In this document: piece after piece, positions 42,076 through 52,008 of the stretch | Layout of the letters: the number at the start of each line of letters is the position of its first letter | How positions within the stretch are numbered: position 1 is the first letter of the stretch | Position numbers and translations under genes: made by a program | The notes under the pieces: generated by a model | Database searches by the model: none | Told to the model about the DNA's origin: nothing | The model's input: the letters and a program-made list of their open reading frames with translations, nothing else | NCBI RefSeq assembly: GCF_002838065.1 | Contig: NZ_PIZU01000020.1 | Location: forward strand, 1-64,000 | DNA length: 64,000 nt | Direction of reading: 5' to 3' | Source of the DNA: Mycobacterium hubeiense | GTDB taxonomy: Bacteria; Actinomycetota; Actinomycetes; Mycobacteriales; Mycobacteriaceae

Positions 42076-42717
42076 ATGAAGCGCGCGGAAGTGGTTCGCG
42101 ACTACGGCGGCATCAGCGCGGCCGACCGTCGTGCCGAACGCCGCCGCAAACTCCTCGCCGCGGGGCGCAAGATCTGGGGTGAGTCCGGTGTCGCCGACGT
42201 GACCGTCCGCGGCGTGTGCACCGCCGCCGGGCTGATCCCGCGCTACTTCTACGAACACTTCCCTAACCGCGACGCGCTGCTGTTCGCCGTCGCCGACGAC
42301 GTTCGTGACGAACTGCTCGAAGCCCTCGTCGCCGCCGGCATCGGTGACCCAGGCACGCTGCGGGATAAACTGCGGTCGGCCCTGAAGGCATTTCTCGACC
42401 TCATCGCCGCCGACCCGCACGTCCATCGCATCGCCACCGGCGACGTCAGCAGTGTTCCGGGGCTGGCCAAACACCGCGCACAGATCCTCGACATGATCAC
42501 CGACTTGATCATCCAATACGCACCGGACGTCATTGGTGATGTCGCAGGGGATCCCACCGAGCTCCGCCGCGCCGCACGCTTCATGGTCGGCGGCGTCAAC
42601 CAGATCATCGAACACTGGCTCGATGACCCGCGGGAAACCACCGACGAACTCGCGACCGTCTCCGCCGATCTCTGCGTGATCGTGGCCAGAGGCTTGATGC
42701 CATCAAAGGCCCAGTGA
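42076..42717 (+). CDS. TetR-family transcriptional regulator
   Basis: 213 aa from ATG 42076 (MKRAEVVRDYGGISAADRR); GTG 42067 is an alternative. N-terminal HTH: ERRRKLLAAGRKIWGE, VRGVCTAAGLIPRYFYEHFP. C-terminal ligand/dimer domain of about 150 aa. Divergent from the MpaB-like gene, the likely target. Confidence 0.9.
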   Translation: MKRAEVVRDYGGISAADRRAERRRKLLAAGRKIWGESGVADVTVRGVCTAAGLIPRYFYEHFPNRDALLFAVADDVRDELLEALVAAGIGDPGTLRDKLRSALKAFLDLIAADPHVHRIATGDVSSVPGLAKHRAQILDMITDLIIQYAPDVIGDVAGDPTELRRAARFMVGGVNQIIEHWLDDPRETTDELATVSADLCVIVARGLMPSKAQ

Positions 42718-42766
42718 CGCAAGGCATATCAGCATACCCTTGCTCGCGGTGACGAGAACGCCGTAG

Positions 42767-43770
<1,004 letters not shown>

Positions 43771-43771
<1 letters not shown>

Positions 43772-44589
43772 TGAGGCAACCACTTTCGAAGGACACCCGC
43801 GTCTGTATCTCGCTGTCGGGCCGGCCGAGCAACATCGGCACGCGGTTTCACAACTATCTGTACAACCGGCTGGGGCTGGACTTCATCTACAAGGCGTTCA
43901 CCACGACCGACATCGCGGCGGCCATCGCCGGCGTTCGAGCGCTCGGCATCCGCGGCTGTTCGGTGTCGATGCCGTTCAAGCAGGACGTCATTGCGCTTGT
44001 GGACGAGGTCGAGCCGTCGGCGCGGGCGATCTATGCTGTCAATACGATCGCCAACCAGGACGGCCGGCTGATCGCCTCCAACACCGATTACCTTGCCGTG
44101 CAACGGCTCATCGCCGAATACGCGCTCGACGCGGGACAGTCTGTGCTGATCCGTGGCAGCGGCGGCATGGCCAACGCCGTCGGTGCGGCGTTCCGCGACA
44201 GCGGTTTTCGCGACGGCACGATCGTCGCGCGCAACCGGTCGACCGGTCAGGCGCTTGCCGAGCGGCTGGGTTATGACTACGCCGACGACGTCGGCGGCCG
44301 TACCGCCGCGGTGGTCGTCAACGTTACCCCGATCGGCATGGCCGGTGGCCCCGACGAACGCAGCAGCGCGTTCGACAATGACACAATCACCCACGCGCAC
44401 ACCGTCTTCGACGTGGTCGCGATGCCGTCGGAGACACCGTTGATCACCGCGGCGCGGGCGGCCGGCGTCGACGTCATCACCGGCGCGGAGGTGATCGCTC
44501 TCCAGGCCGCCGAGCAGTTCGAGCGCTACACCGGCGTGCGTCCGACGCCCGCGCTGATCGCTGAGGCGTCGGCGATCTCGCGGGCCTGA
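43771..44589 (+). CDS. Shikimate dehydrogenase-like oxidoreductase
   Basis: 272 aa from ATG 43771, overlapping the pat stop. SDH fold: conserved lysine in SVSMPFKQDV, ASNTDYLAV, Rossmann GSGGMANAVGAAF, and NVTPIGM. The usual S-x-S substrate motif near the N-terminus is replaced by LSGRPSNIGTRFHNYL, so it probably uses a substrate other than shikimate. Not a substitute for the housekeeping AroE without test. Convergent with the LpqT-like gene, 1 bp apart. Confidence 0.82.
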
Positions 44590-44590
44590 C

Positions 44591-45250
44591 TTACGGCGTG
44601 ATCGTCGTCTGGTCGTCGATCACGGCGGTGGCATCCATCAACGCCCCGATGTTTTCCCGCAGCCCATCGGCCTGTAGTTGCAACACGTACAGTCCGTCCT
44701 GGCCGGGGATGACCACCGTCTTCTGCGCGATGGCCCGCCTGGCGCCGTCCTTGATGTACATGCCGCCGGTCTGCCATGCGTCGAAGCCGCCGAGCTTGTC
44801 GGCGTTGCCGTTGCCGCCTTCCCAGCCGGGCAGATTCTGCAGTTCGCCCGGCGCGAATTCGAGGATCTTGGCCGGGTCGACATTCCCGGTGAGCTTGGAC
44901 ATCTGCGCGATGATCCTCGGCGGGTCCTGCGCCACCGTCGGGTCGGTAAAGACGAGTTCCTGCCACGCCCATTCCCGCGTGCGCGGGCCGGCGTCCTGCC
45001 AGCCGGGCGGGATGGGGAGATTGACGGTGGGCGATCCGGGATCGCCACGGCGCACACGGGTATCGACGATGCCGTTCTCTTTGATGTAGTCGGGGATCGT
45101 GTACCGCGGGCCCGACGCCTGCGGGCTGGCCGTCGTCGTCTCCTGCGCAGCAGGTGCCTCCGTCTTGGTGTCGGTACTGCAGCCGGCCACCGCCATGCCC
45201 ACCACGACGGCGGCGATGACGATTCGGCTGGCGAGCACTGGCTTCTTCAT
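44591..45250 (-). CDS. lpqT: LpqT-like lipoprotein (LpqN/LpqT family)
   Basis: 219 aa from ATG 45250 (MKKPVLASRIVIAAVVVGM). Lipobox AVAGC gives a lipid-anchored product. The mature domain (YTIPDYIKENGIVDTRV, LPIPPGWQDAG, IAQMSKLTGNVDPAKILEFA, QKTVVIPGQDGLYVLQL) matches LpqT (Rv1016c) and the kinase ectodomain at 35-1810. LpqN/T proteins interact with cell-envelope and lipid-export factors; no enzyme site is seen. Confidence 0.88.
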   Translation of the reverse strand: MKKPVLASRIVIAAVVVGMAVAGCSTDTKTEAPAAQETTTASPQASGPRYTIPDYIKENGIVDTRVRRGDPGSPTVNLPIPPGWQDAGPRTREWAWQELVFTDPTVAQDPPRIIAQMSKLTGNVDPAKILEFAPGELQNLPGWEGGNGNADKLGGFDAWQTGGMYIKDGARRAIAQKTVVIPGQDGLYVLQLQADGLRENIGALMDATAVIDDQTTITP

Positions 45251-45529
45251 GCGCCAGAGCCTATACGCGACGGGACTGCTCGGCGGGGACACGCGGGCAC
45301 CCGTTTGCTGGAGTTTGCAATGGCGAATCTTCTTGACTTGGAAATCAATTCTGTTTGCCTTGGCAAGTATTTGACAGATCTGCTTTGCGGTTTCGCCTCT
45401 GAATTAGCCAACTCAGGGGCAAGATTCCCTGTACTGCGATGTCGGCTTCGCAGTCCATAACTGAGAGCGATCGACGGCTTCGGTGTGCGATTGCTGCGGT
45501 GCGGCTGGTCCGAGGAAGAGGTTTGGATC

Positions 45530-46990
45530 ATGCGTCGGACATTGCGTTCGCTGAGTGTGGTGCTGTTGGCCGTCGCCGGGACAGTCGCACTCGGCGTGTC
45601 CACCGCCATGACCGCCGCCGTACAGCTGCTGGCGACGACCGCGTTGATCATGGGCGGGGCGGCGCATCCGATGTCCACACCGCCGGACTCGCTCGACTTC
45701 GTCACCGGGTACATGGCCGACGCGGAGGACCACTACATCGATCCCGGCGACACCCAGAACATCAACCGGGTGGCGGTGATCTACCCCGCGCAGTTCTTTC
45801 CGGTGTTCGGCACGACGACCTTCGACGATTCCGTCGCTGCCGGACGCGACAACCTGAACGGCTGTCTGCGGACGCCGGCCAGTTGCGACTACAACCAAAG
45901 CGTGCCGGGGTCGGTGGCTCCGGCCGAGGGTGATGAGTTCAAGGTCTTCGGATATTCGGAGAGTGCGGTCGTCGCTTCGCTCGTCAAACGGGACCTCATC
46001 GAGGATCCCACGGAAGCGCCGACCGACGTCGAGTTCTTTCTGATCGCGAATCCGATGCGGCCCAACGGCGGTATCTTGGCGCGCGGCTTCGAGGGCATGA
46101 CGATCCCGATTGTCGGGATCACCTTCCACGGCCCCACGCCGACGGACGGCAACATTCCGACCACCGACGTCGCGCAGCAATACGACATGCTCGGCGGCGA
46201 CGCGCCCGCGTCTCCGTGGAATCTGTTGGCCTGGGCCAACTCCGCCGCCGCGTACTACTACCTCCATGGGCAGGTTCCGAGCCGATCCCTGAACGACCCG
46301 ATGGTCATCGATCAGGGCACCTACGGCGATACGCACTACTACCTGATCCCGGCTCGCCGACTGCCGATCCTCATCCCGCTGGAGCAGGCCGGCGTTCCCG
46401 GACCGATTCTGGCGGTCATCGACGCACCGCTGCGGGTCTTGGTCGAGGCGGGCCACGTCCGGACCGCCAGCCCAGGCGAACACGTGCAATTTCAACTGCT
46501 GCCGACGGCGAACCCCGTCACCGTGGTCGTCAACGTGGCGGGGTCGATCCCAGTCGGTATCGATGACGGGGTGCAGGAAGCTGGACTCGGGCGGCCTCTG
46601 GGCACCGCAGATGTGTTCCGTCCCTTCGGGGTTGGCGGAACGACCTACGACAAAGTGACGGGCGAGGAAGTGCCTTCGACCGCTGAACCCGCCCGCGAGC
46701 AGGATCCCGAGCCAGCCGCGGCCGTCGACACCGAGGAACCCAACACAGCGCTGCAAGCGTCGACGCCAGACGACTCAACGCCGCCTAGGAAGCGGGGCCC
46801 GCTGCGGTCGATCGTCCGGGAGTCGTTCGACGCCAGCGAGACCGAGCGTAAAAGCCTTGCGCCAGCACGTGATCGGCCGTTGAAGCGCATCCTGGGCGCG
46901 CTGACGGGCCAACGCTCCGAGCCCGCCGACACCGAAACGAAAGACCCTGGCGGCGAGGCCGATACGGGCGCCGCAGACGACGCCGCCTGA
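45530..46990 (+). CDS. Exported PE-PPE-domain serine hydrolase
   Basis: 486 aa from ATG 45530, after GAGGAAGAGG. Signal peptide (SLSVVLLAVAGTVALG), then a PE-PPE alpha/beta-hydrolase domain: FKVFGYSESAVVASL has the G-x-S-x-S nucleophile, followed by EFFLIANPMRPNGG, the YDMLGGDAPASPWN region and a GDTHYYLIPARRLP stretch. A long disordered Pro/Glu-rich and Arg/Lys-rich tail (about 380-486) follows. Predicted envelope esterase/lipase. The similar protein at 5384-6577 lacks the serine. Confidence 0.88.
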   Translation: MRRTLRSLSVVLLAVAGTVALGVSTAMTAAVQLLATTALIMGGAAHPMSTPPDSLDFVTGYMADAEDHYIDPGDTQNINRVAVIYPAQFFPVFGTTTFDDSVAAGRDNLNGCLRTPASCDYNQSVPGSVAPAEGDEFKVFGYSESAVVASLVKRDLIEDPTEAPTDVEFFLIANPMRPNGGILARGFEGMTIPIVGITFHGPTPTDGNIPTTDVAQQYDMLGGDAPASPWNLLAWANSAAAYYYLHGQVPSRSLNDPMVIDQGTYGDTHYYLIPARRLPILIPLEQAGVPGPILAVIDAPLRVLVEAGHVRTASPGEHVQFQLLPTANPVTVVVNVAGSIPVGIDDGVQEAGLGRPLGTADVFRPFGVGGTTYDKVTGEEVPSTAEPAREQDPEPAAAVDTEEPNTALQASTPDDSTPPRKRGPLRSIVRESFDASETERKSLAPARDRPLKRILGALTGQRSEPADTETKDPGGEADTGAADDAA

Positions 46991-47299
46991 TCACACGTCG
47001 CAGTTCAGCGAGACCGTGATCGACTTGCTGACCACCACCGTCACCCGCTCACGGCGCTTGCCCTCGCCGACGAAGAACGTGCGCGTCACCTCTTGCGGGT
47101 TGCGGACGCTCGTGACGATGCATTGGTCCAAAGGGCCGCTGCCCACGCGGTCGATGACGACGTTGTAGCCCTCGGCCTCCAGCAGACCGATCGTCTGGAT
47201 GGCATCGCCCTGGGTGACGGGCTGTGCCGTGGCCTCTCCGACGGGCGCCAGCACCGCACCCGCCGTAATCGCTGCTGCCACACCCCACACTGCGCGCAT
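46991..47299 (-). CDS. Small exported protein
   Basis: 102 aa from ATG 47299, with AAGGAGG 5 nt before it. Signal peptide MRAVWGVAAAITAGAVLAP ends near ATAQPV. Mature part: QTIGLLEAEGYNVVIDRVG, two cysteines (LDQCIVTSV and SLNCDV) likely in a disulphide. A compact domain of unknown function, convergent with the PE-PPE gene. Confidence 0.8.
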   Translation of the reverse strand: MRAVWGVAAAITAGAVLAPVGEATAQPVTQGDAIQTIGLLEAEGYNVVIDRVGSGPLDQCIVTSVRNPQEVTRTFFVGEGKRRERVTVVVSKSITVSLNCDV

Positions 47300-47361
47300 G
47301 ACAGCCTCCTTCGCTTGCCCCGCTACTTGTTGATCGCTCATGAGCCTCGATCCGTTGCACG

Positions 47362-48021
47362 GTGTGGTATCAACGGCGCGTGCGCGTCTTGGCGGCCTGC
47401 TCGGTGGCACTGTGCGTGGCCGCATGCGGACAGCCGCCAGCGCCGTTGACCACTACCTCGGCACCGCCGCGCGACGTGAAGCCCGCCAACATCGAGCGGG
47501 TGCGCACCGAGCTGCCGCCGGGCTACGAAGTCACCGGTGTCGCGGGCCCGGCGGCACCGTTGGCGGTGTGGGGATTCGGGGCGGGGTGGCGCGTCGACCC
47601 GCCGCAGTGCGCTGCGCTCGCAGATCCGGCGCCCAGTGCGAGGACACGGGGATGGTCGGCGTCGGGGGCGGGCGGGATCGTCTACGTCGTGGTCGCCGAC
47701 GGCGCGCCCGCGCTGGATCCCGCGCTGCTCGCGGAGTGCCGCCAGTGGACGGTCGCGGCGGGGCACACCAGCGGCACGGTCACGCGCGTCGACGCGCCGG
47801 CGATCGAGGGCGCGCAGACCGTCGGCCTGGCGACCGACGCGCAGACCGTCGTCGAAGGGGGCACCCAGACGCGGTCGCACGCCGACACCTTCACCGCCTA
47901 CCTGGGCGAGCACGTCGCATTCGTCACCGTCGTCAGCGATCCGGGATCGGCGCAGCCGCCGCTGGGCGCGGAGTTCGCGTCGGGTCTGCTGGTGAAAACG
48001 GTGTTGGCGTTACGCGGTTGA
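47362..48021 (+). CDS. DUF5642-type lipoprotein (Rv0999-like)
   Basis: 219 aa from GTG 47362 (GTG 47380 also possible). Lipobox CVAACG. DUF5642-like body: VRTELPPGYEVTGVAGP, VDPPQCAALADP, GIVYVVVADG. Followed 28 bp later by a second member. Lipid-anchored, function unknown. Confidence 0.82.
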   Translation: MWYQRRVRVLAACSVALCVAACGQPPAPLTTTSAPPRDVKPANIERVRTELPPGYEVTGVAGPAAPLAVWGFGAGWRVDPPQCAALADPAPSARTRGWSASGAGGIVYVVVADGAPALDPALLAECRQWTVAAGHTSGTVTRVDAPAIEGAQTVGLATDAQTVVEGGTQTRSHADTFTAYLGEHVAFVTVVSDPGSAQPPLGAEFASGLLVKTVLALRG

Positions 48022-48049
48022 CGAGCGATCGCCCGGTACATTGGCGGCG

Positions 48050-48697
48050 ATGCTGAACCGGATGTTGGCCGTCGCAGCCGCTTGCGTGCTGGCGGGGTGT
48101 GCGACCGAGGACCTGTCGCGCGCCGACATCGCCAACGTCGCGAATGTGAAGTCCAGCTTCGGGCCCGAGTTCAAGGTCAGCACCGTTGGCCCCACCGGCG
48201 TCGACCCGAAAGTGCTGGCGCCGCAACCGATGCCGCCCGGCGTCAAATTCGAACCCGCCGATTGCGCGAAGTTCGCGCAGGCGCAGGTGCTGCCCGAGGG
48301 GTTGAAGGGCAACATGGCCGCCACCACCGCCGAGGGTCAGGGCAACCGCTACATCACGATGGCCGTCGAGACCTCCGAGCCGGTGCCGCTCAACGAGCCC
48401 GGCGAGGAATGCCAGAAGGTGGGGTTCGCGTCGGGCGCAACGCGGGGGATGGTCGAAGTCGTCGAGTCCCCGCAGATCGACGGGACGCGCACGCTGGCCA
48501 CACATCGGGTGGTGCAGACGACGGTCGACGGTAAACCCCACACCGGCGAGCTGTACAACTACGTCGCCAGCTTTGGCACGTTCCTGGTGATCGTCACCGC
48601 CAATCCACTGGCGGTGCCGGGCAAGCCGGTGGCGCCGGTGAACACCCAGCGGGCGCGTGACCTGTTGACTGCCGCGGTGGCCGCCGTCAAGGGTTAG
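48050..48697 (+). CDS. DUF5642-type lipoprotein, second copy
   Basis: 215 aa from ATG 48050 (MLNRMLAVAAACVLAGC, lipobox at 14-17). Same family as the preceding gene: KSSFGPEFKVSTVGPTGVD, PPGVKFEPADCAKF, YITMAVETSEPVPL. Overlaps the convergent alkB-like stop by 4 bp. Tandem but diverged duplicates. Confidence 0.82.
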   Translation: MLNRMLAVAAACVLAGCATEDLSRADIANVANVKSSFGPEFKVSTVGPTGVDPKVLAPQPMPPGVKFEPADCAKFAQAQVLPEGLKGNMAATTAEGQGNRYITMAVETSEPVPLNEPGEECQKVGFASGATRGMVEVVESPQIDGTRTLATHRVVQTTVDGKPHTGELYNYVASFGTFLVIVTANPLAVPGKPVAPVNTQRARDLLTAAVAAVKG

Positions 48698-49290
48698 CGG
48701 ACGTCGTGCGGGCGGAACTGGATGCTGATCCGCGGCCCGACCGGCCTGGACGTCTTGGGGATGGAGTGTTCCCAGGTGCGTTGGCACGAGCCGCCCATCA
48801 CCAAGAGGTCGCCATGGCGGTGCTGCAGCCGTAGCGACCGGCCGCCGCCGCGCGGCCGCAACGCGAAAACCCTTGTGGCGCCGAGGCTGACGATCGCCAC
48901 CATGGTGTCCTCGGTGCTGCTGCGGCCGATGGTGTCGCCGTGCCAGGCGACACTGTCGTCGCCGTCGCGGTACAGGCACAACCCCGCGGTGACGAACGGT
49001 TCGCCGAGCTCGCCGGCGTAAGCGTCGTTGAGGCGGCGGCGGATCTGCTTGAGACGCGGGTGCGGTGGCGGCTCGTCGACCAGGTTGTGGAAGCTGACCA
49101 ACCGCGGCACGTCGAGGACCTTGTCGTACATGTGCCGGCGTTCGGCCCGCCAGGGGATGACGTCCATCAGCTCGTCGAAAAGCTCGTCGGCGTCGGTCAG
49201 CCAGCCGGAACGCACCTCGATCCATGCGCCGTTGCCGAGCTGACGGCGGTCGGCGAGGTCGAACAGCGAAGTCTGGACCGTCACAGACAT
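48694..49290 (-). CDS. AlkB-like 2-oxoglutarate/Fe(II) dioxygenase (Rv1000c-type)
   Basis: 198 aa. Fe site SVAWHGDTIG (H-x-D), distal His in RTWEHSIPK, and 2-oxoglutarate arginine in RISIQFRP. Matches the AlkB-like DNA/RNA demethylase fold, and the length is complete. Substrate not established. Confidence 0.88.
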   Translation of the reverse strand: MSVTVQTSLFDLADRRQLGNGAWIEVRSGWLTDADELFDELMDVIPWRAERRHMYDKVLDVPRLVSFHNLVDEPPPHPRLKQIRRRLNDAYAGELGEPFVTAGLCLYRDGDDSVAWHGDTIGRSSTEDTMVAIVSLGATRVFALRPRGGGRSLRLQHRHGDLLVMGGSCQRTWEHSIPKTSRPVGPRISIQFRPHDVR

Positions 49291-49321
49291 GCGCCGAGTC
49301 TATCGCACAGGCGTTCGAAGC

Positions 49322-49756
49322 CTAGAGGTTCACCGCGCCTGGGCCCTGGGCGGCCAGCTCGTCGCCGGGGTTGGCCAGCGCGCACGCCTTGAGGCTCAGG
49401 CAGCCGCAGCCGATGCAGCCGGCGAGATTGTCGCGCAGACGCTGTAGGTGCAGGATGCGATCGTCGAGGTCCTGCTGCCAGCTGGCTGAGAGTTTTGCCC
49501 AGTCCTTGCTCGTGGGGACGCGGTCGGTGGGCAGGGTGGCCAATGCCTCGCGGATGCGGGCAAGCGGGATGCCGAGCCGTTGCGACATGCGGATGAACGC
49601 GACGCGCCTCAGCGTCTCGCGCGCGTAGCGGCGTTGGTTGCCCGACGTGCGACGGCTGGTGATGAGGCCTTCTCGTTCGTAGAAGTGCAGGGCAGAGACG
49701 GCGACACCGCTGCGACGGGACATCTCGCCCGGCGTCAACTCGTGGAGCATCTCCAT
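49322..49756 (-). CDS. soxR: Redox-sensing regulator SoxR
   Basis: 144 aa MerR-family activator. [23 protein letters not shown], wing and dimerisation helix, then the [2Fe-2S] cysteines [12 protein letters not shown] (C-x2-C-x-C-x5-C). Divergent from arcA. A SoxR-like dyad lies 3 bp upstream, so autoregulation is likely. No other SoxR target is adjacent. Confidence 0.95.
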   Translation of the reverse strand: MEMLHELTPGEMSRRSGVAVSALHFYEREGLITSRRTSGNQRRYARETLRRVAFIRMSQRLGIPLARIREALATLPTDRVPTSKDWAKLSASWQQDLDDRILHLQRLRDNLAGCIGCGCLSLKACALANPGDELAAQGPGAVNL

Positions 49757-49758
49757 GA

Positions 49759-49776
49759 GCTAAACCTTAGTTGAGG
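49759..49776. promoter_or_regulatory. SoxR-box-like dyad between soxR and arcA
   Basis: On the minus strand CCTCAACTAAGGTTTAGC: arms CCTCAAC and GGTTTAG about a TAA centre. Symmetric CCTCAA...TTGAGG is the pattern for SoxR operators. It ends 3 bp before soxR ATG (49756) and 27 bp before arcA GTG (49803), so the soxR leader would be very short. Confidence 0.6.
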
Positions 49777-49802
49777 TGCGGTTGGGCGTTACGGTGCTAA
49801 CT

Positions 49803-51002
49803 GTGACGTTGGGCTGCGACTCCGAGGTCGGCACGCTGCGGGTGGTCATCCTGCATCGCCCGGGCGCCGAACTGCAGCGGTTGACACCGCAGAACAACGA
49901 CGCGCTGCTGTTCGACGGGCTGCCGTGGGTGGCGCGTGCGCAGGAGGAACACGACGCGTTCGCCGGGGTGCTGCGGTCGCGGGGGGTCGAGGTGCTGCTG
50001 CTGGCGGACCTGTTGACCGAGGCGTTGGCGCACAGCGGGGCGGCCCGGATGCACGGCATATCGGCGGCTGTGGACGCGCGACGGCTGGGTTTGCCGCTGG
50101 CGAAAGAGCTTTCGGCGTACTTGCGGACGTTGGAAGCGGCGGCGCTGGCGCGGGTGTTGATGGCGGGGATGACGTTCACCGAACTGCCGTTCGCGGGCAG
50201 CGAGCTGTCGCTGGTGCGGCGGATGCACCACGGCGGGGATTTCGTCATCGAGCCGCTACCAAACCTGTTGTTCACCCGCGATTCGTCGTTCTGGATCGGG
50301 CCCCGGGTGGCGATCACGTCGCTGGCCCTGCCGGCGCGGGTGCGCGAGACGTCGCTGACCGACTTGATCTATGCGCATCACCCGCGGTTCCTCGGGGTGC
50401 GGCGGGCCTACGAGTCGCGGTCGGCGCCCGTCGAAGGGGGCGACGTGTTGCTGCTGGCGCCGGGCGTCGTCGCGGTCGGGGTGGGAGAGCGCACGACGCC
50501 GGCGGGGGCTGAGGCGCTGGCGCGCAGCCTGTTTGACGATGACCTGGCGCATACGGTGTTGGCGGTGCCCATCGCGCAGTCGCGGGCGCAGATGCATCTG
50601 GACACCGTGTGCACGATGGTCGACGTCGACGCCGTCGTGATGTACCCGAATGTGGTGGATACGTTGTCGGCGTTCACGATTCACCGTGCGTCGGATGGGG
50701 TGAAGATCGACGATGCGGTTCCGTTTGTTCAGGCCGCGGCCGAGGCGATGGGCATCGACCGGCTGCGGGTGATCGACACCGGGCTGGATCCGGTCACCGC
50801 CGAGCGCGAGCAATGGGACGACGGCAACAACACGCTGGCGTTGGCGCCGGGTGTGGTGGTGGCGTACGAGCGCAACACCGAAACGAATGCGCGGCTGGCG
50901 GATTCTGGAATCGAAGTGTTGGCCATCGAGGCGTCCGAGCTCGGTACTGGCCGCGGCGGGCCGCGCTGCATGTCGTGTCCGGCGGCCCGCGACCCCTTGT
51001 AG
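49803..51002 (+). CDS. arcA: Arginine deiminase
   Basis: 399 aa from GTG 49803 ([15 protein letters not shown]); earlier GTGs extend the frame but not the family start. Hydrolyses arginine to citrulline and ammonia. Motifs: [28 protein letters not shown] (catalytic histidine), [13 protein letters not shown] and the nucleophile cysteine in [16 protein letters not shown]. No arcB/arcC is next to it. Close homologue of Rv1001. Confidence 0.95.
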   Translation: MTLGCDSEVGTLRVVILHRPGAELQRLTPQNNDALLFDGLPWVARAQEEHDAFAGVLRSRGVEVLLLADLLTEALAHSGAARMHGISAAVDARRLGLPLAKELSAYLRTLEAAALARVLMAGMTFTELPFAGSELSLVRRMHHGGDFVIEPLPNLLFTRDSSFWIGPRVAITSLALPARVRETSLTDLIYAHHPRFLGVRRAYESRSAPVEGGDVLLLAPGVVAVGVGERTTPAGAEALARSLFDDDLAHTVLAVPIAQSRAQMHLDTVCTMVDVDAVVMYPNVVDTLSAFTIHRASDGVKIDDAVPFVQAAAEAMGIDRLRVIDTGLDPVTAEREQWDDGNNTLALAPGVVVAYERNTETNARLADSGIEVLAIEASELGTGRGGPRCMSCPAARDPL

Positions 51003-51010
51003 CGGCCTGC

Positions 51011-51043
51011 GCCGAAATGGAATTCCCGGTCGCTAAGCCGGCC
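51011..51043 (+). repeat. Inverted repeat R3, left copy
   Basis: 33 bp starting GCCGAAATGGAATTCC, then GGTCGC and AAGC. 29 of 33 positions match the reverse complement of 51962-51994. It begins 8 bp after the arcA stop and contains the stop codon of the AbiEi-like gene (51033-51035). Confidence 0.75.
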
Positions 51044-51902
51044 GTTTGACGACCCTGCCTTCTGTCTCGCGCTGCCTCCAAGCCGCTGCGACACGTTCGA
51101 GGACTTCGTGTGGCCGATCCTCCTTGATGACGTGGATGTCGATCCACCCTCTGCGTTCGACGAACGCTTGACGTCTTCTGTCCCAGACGTAGCGCGGCCG
51201 ATCCTTTTGATGACGGTCGCCGTCGTACTCGGCGGCCACCATGATGTCTTCCCACCCCATGTCGAGAAATGCGATTGGATTGCCGTAGTCATCCAACACC
51301 GGAATCTGGGTTTGTGGTCGCGGATACCCCGCGTCGATGAGCAGCAGTCGTAGCCACGTCTCCTTTGGAGACTGCGCACCGCCGTCCATCAGGTCAAGCG
51401 CCTCGCGGAGACGCCGAACGCCACGGGCTCCCTTGTACTGGCCGACGAGCGGCAGCACGTGCTCACTCAAGAGCCCCGTTGCCCGCGCGAGCGCGTCAAG
51501 GTGTGCGACGGCCGCATCGCGAGGCAGATACCTGCCGAGATCAAACGCCGTCCGCTGTGGTGTCGCGACCGCCATGCCGTTGATTTCCATGACTTCGTCG
51601 TAGGCGAACCGGTCGTTGCGGGCGATGATCCGTGGTGGAGGGTGATTGTTGTTCCAGATCAGTTCGATCGGCGCGTCGTCGTCCACCCACAGCGCGCCGT
51701 GGAGTGCCGACGCGGCTCGTCCGGTGATCACTCCTCGGCGTTTGGACCATAGCCACGCTGCCATGGTGTAGTCGTAGAGCGACGGCTCGCCGAACCGCAG
51801 TCTGTAGACGTCCGGTAAAAGCGCCTCGTAGCTCGACCTCAACCTGCCGCGGGTGATTTCACCGCGTGCCAATGCTTCGCTGCCCAAGAATATTGTTCCC
51901 AT
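51033..51902 (-). CDS. AbiEi-like / DUF559-type protein
   Basis: 289 aa from ATG 51902 (MGTIFLGSEALARGEITRG); the frame to 51959 lacks support. N-terminal winged-helix-like part (ALARGEITRGRLRSSYE, VYRLRFG) as in AbiEi-family antitoxins, and a C-terminal DUF559-like restriction-nuclease fold with FLDMGWEDIMVAAEYDGDRH, YVWDRRRQAFVE. The D-x(n)-E-x-D-G arrangement could be catalytic. No AbiEii toxin is adjacent. Bounded by R3 repeats, suggesting transfer or insertion. Confidence 0.7.
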   Translation of the reverse strand: MGTIFLGSEALARGEITRGRLRSSYEALLPDVYRLRFGEPSLYDYTMAAWLWSKRRGVITGRAASALHGALWVDDDAPIELIWNNNHPPPRIIARNDRFAYDEVMEINGMAVATPQRTAFDLGRYLPRDAAVAHLDALARATGLLSEHVLPLVGQYKGARGVRRLREALDLMDGGAQSPKETWLRLLLIDAGYPRPQTQIPVLDDYGNPIAFLDMGWEDIMVAAEYDGDRHQKDRPRYVWDRRRQAFVERRGWIDIHVIKEDRPHEVLERVAAAWRQRETEGRVVKRPA

Positions 51903-51961
51903 GGCCGGATAGTGCTGCGAAGCACCGACATGGAGCGAGACAGAAGCGAGGGTTATCAACA

Positions 51962-51994
51962 GGCGAGCTTGGCGACCCGGAATTCCATTTCGGC
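51962..51994 (-). repeat. Inverted repeat R3, right copy
   Basis: 33 bp mirror of 51011-51043, with GGAATTCCATTTCGGC at its right end. It stands between the AbiEi-like start (51902) and the pmt stop (52009), in the pmt 3' region. Confidence 0.75.
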
Positions 51995-52008
51995 GACCGA
52001 AATCAGGA

